Shown in pieces: positions 8,385 through 15,418 of a stretch of DNA of 52,780 bases. How positions within the stretch are numbered: position 1 is the stretch's first letter; each line of letters opens with the position of its first letter. The translations under genes were made by a program, and so were the position numbers. Source of the stretch: CAYVQF01 sp964454015 (GTDB lineage: Bacteria > Myxococcota_A > Bradymonadia > UBA4248); the NCBI GenBank assembly GCA_964454015.1, contig CAYVQF010000041.1:1-52780 (forward strand), given 5' to 3'. The notes beneath the pieces are model-generated. The model ran no database searches. It had not been told where the DNA came from and saw nothing but the letters and a program-made list of their open reading frames with translations.

Positions 8385-9527
8385 ATGGACAACGCCCGCA
8401 TCTCTCGTCTCAAGCAAAAAGCCTGGTCCCTCCTCGATAGCGGCAACCACGCCGAAGCCCTCGCCGCCTTCGAAGAGTGCATCAGCCTGGCACCCCACAA
8501 CCTCACCCTCCACCTCGAGAAGGGCGTGGCCCTCTTCAAGCTCCAGCGCAACGAAGAAGCCCTGGTCGTCTTCGACACCATCCTCGCCAAAGAGCCCAAA
8601 CACATCGTCGCCCTCAACAACAAGGCCCGGGTCCTCGTCGAGCTCAACCGCGAGAAAGAAGCCCTCGAGCACTACAAACGCATCCTCGCCATCGACCCCA
8701 ACCACACCCGCACCTGGCTGCGCGCCGCCCAGGTCATGACCAAACTCGAACGCTGGGACAAGGCCGAAGGCTGCTTCGCCGAGGCCCTCGCCTTGAGCGG
8801 CGAAGAAGAAGACATCTGGTACGAACGCGGCCGCATGTTGTGTCAAGCGGGCAAACTCGAAGCGGCCCTCGCCGACTTCGACCGCGCCATCACCCTGAAG
8901 GCCACCTACCTCGAAGCCCACCGCGAACGCGGCAAAGCCCTGATGGCCCTCGGGCGCACCCGCGACGCCATCCTGGCCTACAAGACCGCCCTCAAGAGCA
9001 AGCCCAACGAGCAGGAAGTCGAGCTGCTCTTGGGCGACGCCCTCCTGGCCCTCGGCGAGGCCCAGAGAGCCCTGGACATCTTCGACCCCATCGTCGGCCG
9101 CAACAAAGACTGCGCCGCCGCCTGGGACGGCAAGGGGCGCGCCTTCCTCGCCTTGGGCGAGACCGCCCGCGGCTGGCTCAACTGCGGCACGGCCTGCATG
9201 CTGCAAAACCGCCTCGAAGAGGCCCTGGAGCACCTCGACAAGGCCATCGCCGCCAACCCCGCCTACAGCGAAGCCTGGTCCAACAAAGGCGGCGTCCTGG
9301 TGCGCCTCACCCGCTACGCCGAAGCCGCCCAATGCTACGAAAAGGCCATCGAGTGCCACCCCGACGCCGTGGTGGTCATGCACAACCTCGGCATGCTCCT
9401 CTACGAGCACCTCAACCGCCGCGAAGAAGGCCTGCGCTGGATTAAGTCCACCCTCAAGTACGATCCCCAGCGCTGGTTCAAACTCTCCAGCGAGATGCGC
9501 CAAGCCGTCGACGCCCTGCGGACCTGA
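8385..9527 (+). CDS. Tetratricopeptide-repeat protein
   Basis: The 380-aa protein is almost entirely TPR: about ten consecutive 34-residue helical pairs with the usual W/L-G-A-P spacing (for example AWSLLDSGNHAEALAAFEEC, ALNNKARVLVELNREKEALE, AWSNKGGVLVRLTRYAEAAQ). There is no signal peptide or membrane segment, so it is probably a cytoplasmic scaffold; no enzymatic domain is attached. ATG 8385 is chosen because the repeats start right after it. An upstream frame to 8286 adds low-quality sequence. Its last 50 bases overlap, on the opposite strand, the end of the metalloprotease gene at 9478-11436. Confidence 0.92.
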   Translation: MDNARISRLKQKAWSLLDSGNHAEALAAFEECISLAPHNLTLHLEKGVALFKLQRNEEALVVFDTILAKEPKHIVALNNKARVLVELNREKEALEHYKRILAIDPNHTRTWLRAAQVMTKLERWDKAEGCFAEALALSGEEEDIWYERGRMLCQAGKLEAALADFDRAITLKATYLEAHRERGKALMALGRTRDAILAYKTALKSKPNEQEVELLLGDALLALGEAQRALDIFDPIVGRNKDCAAAWDGKGRAFLALGETARGWLNCGTACMLQNRLEEALEHLDKAIAANPAYSEAWSNKGGVLVRLTRYAEAAQCYEKAIECHPDAVVVMHNLGMLLYEHLNRREEGLRWIKSTLKYDPQRWFKLSSEMRQAVDALRT

Positions 9528-11436
9528 GCCCCCAGACCAGCAACAGGGCGCACCACCACCAGGCCCCCGAGCCAGGCCCGCCCCGCAGCGACCGCGCCTG
9601 ACAACCCTCGACAGGGCGCGCGCTCAGGGCCAACTCGGAGCGCCAATAGTAGCCAATGCGCTGGCGATTACAGAGGCCGACCTCAGCCCGCGCCGCCAAG
9701 GGGAAAATGGCACACAGCCCCTCGATGTCATCGGCGTGTAGGGTGCGCTTCTTCGTCTCCCCCATGGGCGCCGAGGCATACATGGTCGCGTCGGCCACAT
9801 CGCTGTGGTCCAAACCCAGCACGTGTCCCAGCTCATGCACCATGGTGTTCTGTAGATCCACCGTCGTCAGGGCGCTCGCGTTCATGGAAAAACGGTAGTG
9901 CTCCGTGTTGAACTCCATGTCCACGTCATAGATTTCGCCCGTCTCGCGGTTCATGGTCACGCTGGTCAGACCCAATATCCCCAGGGAGTGCGTCCAACCC
10001 TGATCGCGAAAGACGACCACATTCGCGTTGTCCCGACTGTAAGGGTTGTAGCCCACCCGATCTTCATTGGTCAGCCCCCCGTAAACCAGGGTCATATAGG
10101 AGCAGTCCACGTCGTTCCACGTCCCCAACGAGGCGCGCAACACCCTCTCGATCTCAGACAACCGAAACTGCTCCGAACCCGCCTCATGCAGGTGGACCAC
10201 GACACAGTCCGTGGCCCACCACACGGGCAGCGCGACCTCCCCAGGCGCACACTGCAGACGCATCCCACCGCAGGTCTGGGAGCGCTCCCACGCCACCGCC
10301 GGCCCTACCGACCCACACAGCGCACCCAGCACCACGAGCACCAAGAGCGCCACCCCCCTACCCCGCCGCCAGCCCCAAACCAGCGCCGCCAAGGCCATCC
10401 AAGCCAGGGCCCAGAGGCCGCCGCGCGCCGGGAGGCGAGTGAGGGCACAGCCACAGCCAGCCCCCTCAGCCGCCCCACTCACCAGCTCGGCGCCCGCTTC
10501 GCTCTCCAGGTCCTCGGCCGCAACGCCGCCGGCGAACAACTGGCTTGCGCCATCGGGCCAACGCACCGCCCACAGCCACGTCTCGGCCGCCAACGCCGGC
10601 TGGGCTTGCCCCAATTCGACCCACACCAGAGCCTCTCCCAGAGCAAAGCGCGTCCACTCGCCATCCACGGCAGCGCTCTCCACCGACAGAAGTCCATTCG
10701 CCTGGCTCAAGCGCACCTCCGGTAATGGCCCGCCAGGGCCATAGCGCGCCCGCAGGCCCGCCAAGTCATCTCCTTGGGGGCGGTAGTCCCGCGCCCCCAC
10801 CACCGTGCGTGGAAAGAGAAGGGCCCCCAGCAATTCACCCTCCGTCGCCGGCAGGGCGCTGCAGCTCGGCCACTGGCTGCCGGGATCGCCACAGGGATGC
10901 CCCAAGGCCAGCACGTGCCCCATCTCGTGGGCCACCACCGCGGCAGCGTCCAGGGAGCCCGGCGCCGCGCCCCCGGCAGAGAAGAGAAAGCCACCCCGGT
11001 TGAGGTAGATGTCGGCGTCCAAGAGGCGCCCCGTCGCCGCGACGTAGGTGTGCACCGTGATGGCCGCCACCAGATCCGACGGGCCAAAGTCTGCCGGCCA
11101 ATCGCCCGGCTCCCACGCCGAGACCAGCCCCGTGACCCCGTCGCCAGCGTCGAGTCGCGGCGTACAGGGCGCCTGCCAGGTCATGGTGCGCGCCAAAGCG
11201 CCATCGCTCCACCAGGTCGAAGCCCCCAGCCACATCGCCACGGACAGCGCCCCCTCATCGGCAGGCAAGCACAAGGCAAAGATGTGTTCCTCAGGCCAAG
11301 TCAACACTTGCCCCTGAGCATCGCGCATGGGCTCCCAGGCGCTCGCCTTGGGCGACCCGACGGCCATGAGCACGACCAGGATCGCGCCGCAGCGCGACGC
11401 CCAACGCCTCCAGGTGAGCCCGGCCCCTCTTCTCAC
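9478..11436 (-). CDS. Secreted double metzincin (matrixin-like) protease with internal and terminal MYXO-CTERM-like tails
   Basis: The 652-aa frame holds two protease units in tandem. Unit 1 has a signal peptide (residues 1-33), a zinc site HEMGHVLALGH (170-180) but no clear Met-turn, then GCGC (327-330), a hydrophobic helix (about 340-355) and RRGRG (357-361). That is a MYXO-CTERM-like sorting tail in the middle of the frame. It is followed at once by a second signal-like hydrophobic stretch (362-382) and unit 2, with HELGHVLGLDH (534-544), a Met-turn TMY (551-553), then Cys 612, a hydrophobic helix and GRRR (641-644). The GTG start overlaps the stop of the upstream gene in a GTGA. The middle looks like the end of one protein joined to the start of another, possibly through an indel in the G-runs at 10354-10364, or it is a true fusion. 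The family degrades extracellular protein or acts in surface maturation. Confidence 0.87.
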   Translation of the reverse strand: MRRGAGLTWRRWASRCGAILVVLMAVGSPKASAWEPMRDAQGQVLTWPEEHIFALCLPADEGALSVAMWLGASTWWSDGALARTMTWQAPCTPRLDAGDGVTGLVSAWEPGDWPADFGPSDLVAAITVHTYVAATGRLLDADIYLNRGGFLFSAGGAAPGSLDAAAVVAHEMGHVLALGHPCGDPGSQWPSCSALPATEGELLGALLFPRTVVGARDYRPQGDDLAGLRARYGPGGPLPEVRLSQANGLLSVESAAVDGEWTRFALGEALVWVELGQAQPALAAETWLWAVRWPDGASQLFAGGVAAEDLESEAGAELVSGAAEGAGCGCALTRLPARGGLWALAWMALAALVWGWRRGRGVALLVLVVLGALCGSVGPAVAWERSQTCGGMRLQCAPGEVALPVWWATDCVVVHLHEAGSEQFRLSEIERVLRASLGTWNDVDCSYMTLVYGGLTNEDRVGYNPYSRDNANVVVFRDQGWTHSLGILGLTSVTMNRETGEIYDVDMEFNTEHYRFSMNASALTTVDLQNTMVHELGHVLGLDHSDVADATMYASAPMGETKKRTLHADDIEGLCAIFPLAARAEVGLCNRQRIGYYWRSELALSARPVEGCQARSLRGGPGSGAWWWCALLLVWGLRSAGRRRLGASRWRV

Positions 11437-12068
11437 GGCGTCACCCGCTGCAGCAGGTGCCCCCGAACCTCGTCGAGCAGGTCAGCCAGCGGTCGCTGCG
11501 CCGCCGCCGGGGCCGCTCGCGAGCGCAACACCTGGCGCTTCTCCGGCGGCGTCGGCGCGCTCAGCGGCTGCGCCACCTCCACCAGCACCAGGCCGTGAGT
11601 CGCGGCCTGGGCCACGGGCTGGCCCGCCACCTCTTCGATGCGATACTTCCCCTGCGAAAGCCCTATGACACCCAAGCGTTCGCCCCGCTTTTCGAGAAAA
11701 ACCATGACCTCTTCGCCGGGGGTGAACGCCGCCTCCCCCGAGAAGACCTGGGCGATCTCGCCGACCTGACCACCGAGCACCCAGAAGGACAACGACGCGC
11801 CAGGATCAGCGCCCCACAGCCCCTCGTCCACCACCAAAATCACCTCGGTCATGATGACGTGTCCGTCGGGCTGCCAGGCGCTGCGGACGCTCTCGACCCG
11901 CCCCGTGGCCACCACGTCAGCGTGGGCGCACAGCTCCGCGAGGGACAGCTCGGCGACCAGCGATGCCTGCGCCAGAGGGGCCCAGAGCAACAGAAGGGGC
12001 AGGGCCAGCGCGAAAAGGGCGCCGGCCTGGTGGTGCTTCCAACGTCGCGAGACCTGGTGTACGTGCAT
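11433..12068 (-). CDS. Secreted hypothetical protein coupled to the metzincin gene
   Basis: The 211-aa product begins with a signal peptide (a hydrophobic run about residues 16-34 ending LAQASL). The mature part is a compact beta-rich domain with ATGRVESVRS, a GG motif (WVLGGQVGE) and GEEVMVFLEKRGERLGVIG, followed by a Pro/Arg-rich tail. I have no family name for it. A GTG at 12074 lies inside the Shine-Dalgarno AGGGAGGTG, so ATG 12068, five bases after GGGAGG, is the better start. Its stop overlaps the protease start by four bases, so the two are translationally coupled. A protease propeptide-like, inhibitor or chaperone role is only a guess from that pairing. A short dyad GGGGAT-TC-ATCCCC lies at 12081-12094 just upstream. 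Confidence 0.8.
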   Translation of the reverse strand: MHVHQVSRRWKHHQAGALFALALPLLLLWAPLAQASLVAELSLAELCAHADVVATGRVESVRSAWQPDGHVIMTEVILVVDEGLWGADPGASLSFWVLGGQVGEIAQVFSGEAAFTPGEEVMVFLEKRGERLGVIGLSQGKYRIEEVAGQPVAQAATHGLVLVEVAQPLSAPTPPEKRQVLRSRAAPAAAQRPLADLLDEVRGHLLQRVTP

Positions 12069-12238
12069 GATCACCTCCCTGGGGATTCATCCCCGGACCA
12101 CACCCCACGCTAGCAGAATGGTGCCGGGGCGGGTAGCGATCGCGATCTGCCACCTGGACCCTTGCGCCGTTGGCATCGAGTCGCTATGGATTTCAGCCAA
12201 GCCGCGCTGAGGGTGTACCCGCAACCGAGGAGGATCAC

Positions 12239-15094
12239 ATGGCCATCGGAGAACGAGGCAGCCGCAAAATTCCCGTGACAGAGCGCCAGTTTTTGTGGGT
12301 CCAGGACGATGACAAGGGCGAGGTCGTCCTGCATGTGGGGCCGACCATGGTCTCCCCGACGGCGGCCGATCGGGTCGTGGTCAGCGACGGAGTCGGCGGC
12401 TTCGTCGAGGATTTCTCGGGGCGCCCCCAGCGCATGGTGTCTCTGAGCGACACCCAGTACGCCGTGTTGATCAACCCCATGGCCGAGCGCTTGGAGAACG
12501 AGGGCCCCAACGGCAATTTCCGCCCCGGCCGCAACGAGTCGCGGACCCTGCGCAACGGCACGCGTCACATGATCCCAGGCCCCTGCTCCTTTTACCTCCG
12601 CCCCGGCCAGGAGGTGGAGGTGCGCGACGCCCACGAGCTGGCCTCGAACCAGTACCTGGTGGTCAAGGTCTACGGTGAGGTCGACCACAGCGCCCCCTAC
12701 TACGAAATCACCGCCCGCTCGGCGGCCATCACTGCCGCCACCGCCGAGGACGCCACTGGCGCCGCGGCCAAGGTCAAGCTCGAAGAGCGCGAGGCCGTGG
12801 GCATGACCCGCGGCCAGCTCATCGTCATCCGCGGCCTCGACACCCAGCTCTACATCCCGCCCACGGGGGTCGATGTCGTCCCCGATCTCTCCCTCGGCAG
12901 CGACGGCAACACCCTGACGGTGGAGTCGGCGCGCAAGATCCTCCAGGGGCGCCCGCAGATCATGGCCAGCACGCCCCCGCTGCCACCGCGGGCCGAAATC
13001 GCCGAAGCCCAGGAAGAGCTCCAGGACTACGAAGACGAACGGGACGAAGAAGCCTACGACCGGCCGCGGCGCCGCGAAGCCCCCCAGCGCAAGGCCGACC
13101 GCTTCGCCGGCGTCGAGCAAGCAGCGCGGGTACGCCAGGTGGTGCAGCGGCCGCCGCCACCGCCCGCCCTGAGCGCCTCCCCCACGGGGATGACACCGCA
13201 AGCCCAAGCTGAACCGGTGCTCTCCGACGACGACCTCCAGAGCCTCCTCCAGTCCGACGTCCACCGCCAAGCCCTCGAGCGCCACGTCCGCCAGGCGCGC
13301 CTGGTGCGCCAGGCCGTGGTCCTCGGCGAGAAAGAGTTCTGCGTCGTCATCGACGCCGACGGCAAGCGCCAGATCAAGGTCGGACCAGCCCGCGTCTTCC
13401 CCGGCCCCTATGACTCCTTCATGACCAAGGGCTCCAACCACCGTATCTACTTCGCCTATGAACTGCTCCCCCAGCGCGCCCTGTGGCTGCGCTTCATCTC
13501 GGCCATCTCGCGGGACAAGCTCGAGCGCAAGCTCCCCCGCGGTGTCGAGCTCGACCGCGAGGTCTACTACCCCGGCGATGAGATGATCATCACCGGCATC
13601 AACACCTTCTTCTTCCCCTTCATCGAAGCCGAGATCCTCCACCCCCTCACGGGCCAACCCCACTTCGGCAACGACCACGCCGACGTCTTCATCGAGGCCA
13701 TCGGCATCGACCAAAAGAGCGGCATCTATGTGCGCGATCTCATGACGGGCGAAGCCCGCTTGGTGCGGGGCAAGCAGAGCTACCTCGTCGATCCGCGCAA
13801 GGAGGTCCACATCACCCGCACCATCCCGCCCGACGAGTGGAACCTGTGGATCGGCGTCAACGAGAGCCATAAGGCGACCCACGCCCCGGTCACCACCCCC
13901 TGGGCCATCTCCATCAACGTGCCCCACAACACGGCGGTCTTGGTCTCCTCCGCCGAAGGACACCGCGTGGTCGAGGGCCCCTGCGTCGAGCTCCTGGAAT
14001 ACGACGAGCGGCTGGTGCCCCTCTCACTCTCCCGCGGCACCCCCAAATCCGACAAGAACCCCCTGCGCACCTGCTACCTGCGCACCGTTGGCAACGTCGT
14101 CTCCGACGTCATCCGCCTCCAGACCTCGGATTTCGTCGAGGTCGACATCCGCGTCTCCTACCGCATCAGCATGGATCAGGAGCACAAGACGCGCTGGTTC
14201 AACCACGAGGACTACGTCGGCATGGTCTGCGACCACCTGCGCTCCCTCGTGCGGCGGAGCTGCCGCCAGACCAACCTCACCGATCTCTGGCCCCGCATCC
14301 CCGACGTGGTCCGCGACATCATCCTCGGCGAGCGCACCGAGAGCGGCCGCCGGGGCCGCCTCTTCGCCGAAAACGGCCTCTGGGTCAGTGAAGTCGAAGT
14401 CCTCGACAGCAGCATCCTCGATGACGAGGTGGGCGACTTCCTCGAGACCGTCCAGCGCGAGTCGGTCTCCATCCAGATCAGCGATCGCCAGGCGGCAGAG
14501 AAGCTGCGCTCGGACAAGCTGCGCCACGACTTCGACCTGCAGCGCCTGGTCATGCGCAAAGAAGCCCAGGAAAAACAAGCAGAAAACGACGCCGCCCTCA
14601 GAGACCTCGAGCACCGCGCCCAGATGGTCGTGGCCAACCATCAGGAAGAAGTCGCCCGCACCCTGGCCACCCTCGGCGCCGAGCGCGAGGCCCTCGCCCT
14701 GACCGCCCGCCTGGCGCGCCTCGAGCAAGAAAATCACTCCAACGCCCAACGCCTCGCCGAGAAGCAACGCGCCACCGTCGAGGCCGAGCGCTTGGCCCAC
14801 GAAGAGGAACAGGCCCACCGCCGCGCCCTGGCCGAAATCGAGCAAGCCCTGGTCGCAGCCCACGCCAACGCCACCGTCGCCGAACGCCAAGCGGTGCAAC
14901 CGGCGCTCATCGAGGCCCTCACCGCCCTCGGCGACAAGGAAATCCTCTCCCAGGTGGCCGCCAACATGAACCTGGTGAGCCTCTTCAAGGGCAAGGACGT
15001 GGCCTCCCTCTTCGCCGACATCGTTGGCGGTACCAAGCTCAAGCGCACCATCACCACCATGCTCCCCGAGCCCTCCCCCGACGACACCCCCTAG
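12239..15094 (+). CDS. Bacterial major vault protein (MVP) homologue
   Basis: The 951-aa protein aligns by eye with animal MVP over most of its length. Residues 1-250 are beta-rich repeats (LHVGPTMVSP, IPGPCSFYLRPGQEV). An acidic and Pro-rich linker at about 255-345 is an insert not found in MVP. More vault repeats follow at about 346-540, including GIYVRDLMTGEARLVRG, the counterpart of GIYVQDVKTGKVRAV in mammals. The SPFH-like shoulder (about 555-735) has VPHNTAVLV, LSLSRGTPK, DVIRLQTSD, FNHEDYVG and FAENGLWVSEVEV, each with a direct MVP counterpart. Then come a long charged cap helix (about 740-890) and a cap-ring-like end with MNLVSLFKG. In eukaryotes 78 MVP copies form the hollow vault; here assembly is inferred, not shown. 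ATG 12239 follows GAGGAGG by five bases. The next gene starts 42 bases downstream. Confidence 0.92.
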   Translation: MAIGERGSRKIPVTERQFLWVQDDDKGEVVLHVGPTMVSPTAADRVVVSDGVGGFVEDFSGRPQRMVSLSDTQYAVLINPMAERLENEGPNGNFRPGRNESRTLRNGTRHMIPGPCSFYLRPGQEVEVRDAHELASNQYLVVKVYGEVDHSAPYYEITARSAAITAATAEDATGAAAKVKLEEREAVGMTRGQLIVIRGLDTQLYIPPTGVDVVPDLSLGSDGNTLTVESARKILQGRPQIMASTPPLPPRAEIAEAQEELQDYEDERDEEAYDRPRRREAPQRKADRFAGVEQAARVRQVVQRPPPPPALSASPTGMTPQAQAEPVLSDDDLQSLLQSDVHRQALERHVRQARLVRQAVVLGEKEFCVVIDADGKRQIKVGPARVFPGPYDSFMTKGSNHRIYFAYELLPQRALWLRFISAISRDKLERKLPRGVELDREVYYPGDEMIITGINTFFFPFIEAEILHPLTGQPHFGNDHADVFIEAIGIDQKSGIYVRDLMTGEARLVRGKQSYLVDPRKEVHITRTIPPDEWNLWIGVNESHKATHAPVTTPWAISINVPHNTAVLVSSAEGHRVVEGPCVELLEYDERLVPLSLSRGTPKSDKNPLRTCYLRTVGNVVSDVIRLQTSDFVEVDIRVSYRISMDQEHKTRWFNHEDYVGMVCDHLRSLVRRSCRQTNLTDLWPRIPDVVRDIILGERTESGRRGRLFAENGLWVSEVEVLDSSILDDEVGDFLETVQRESVSIQISDRQAAEKLRSDKLRHDFDLQRLVMRKEAQEKQAENDAALRDLEHRAQMVVANHQEEVARTLATLGAEREALALTARLARLEQENHSNAQRLAEKQRATVEAERLAHEEEQAHRRALAEIEQALVAAHANATVAERQAVQPALIEALTALGDKEILSQVAANMNLVSLFKGKDVASLFADIVGGTKLKRTITTMLPEPSPDDTP

Positions 15095-15136
15095 GCGCTC
15101 TCTTTGGCCGGCGCCGCACCCAGAGCCACCTCCGTC

Positions 15137-15418
15137 ATGAGCGACGACTCCCGCGACCCAACCCTCCCGCACCACGCCCACCAGGCCCGCCTGGCCGCCG
15201 CCGAGGCCCTGCGGCGCAAAGCCGGCTGGCAGCCACGGCCGGGCCAAGGCGGCGCCTCCCACCTGGAACACCTCCGCGCGCAGGAGCGCCGCCACCAAGG
15301 CCAGCAGGCCTACGCTGAGGCGGCCTTCTGTCAGCCCTGCGCCTTGGCCCGGGCCGAGAGCGGCGACGACAGCGCCCTCTGCCAAAACCACCTGGCCCAG
15401 GCCCTCGGCCTGCGCTAA
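15137..15418 (+). CDS. Small Cys/His protein next to the vault homologue
   Basis: The 93-aa product follows the MVP-like gene on the same strand after 42 bases and is probably co-transcribed. Residues 1-60 are charged and His/Gln/Arg-rich and likely helical. The end carries C65-x2-C68-x13-C82-x2-H85, a plausible single zinc site. I recognise no family. The Shine-Dalgarno is weak, and an alternative TTG at 15104 adds 11 residues, so the start is uncertain. The stop codon overlaps by two bases the stop of the convergent kinase gene. Its position makes it a candidate cargo or partner of the vault-like particle, which is inference from neighbourhood alone. Confidence 0.62.
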   Translation: MSDDSRDPTLPHHAHQARLAAAEALRRKAGWQPRPGQGGASHLEHLRAQERRHQGQQAYAEAAFCQPCALARAESGDDSALCQNHLAQALGLR

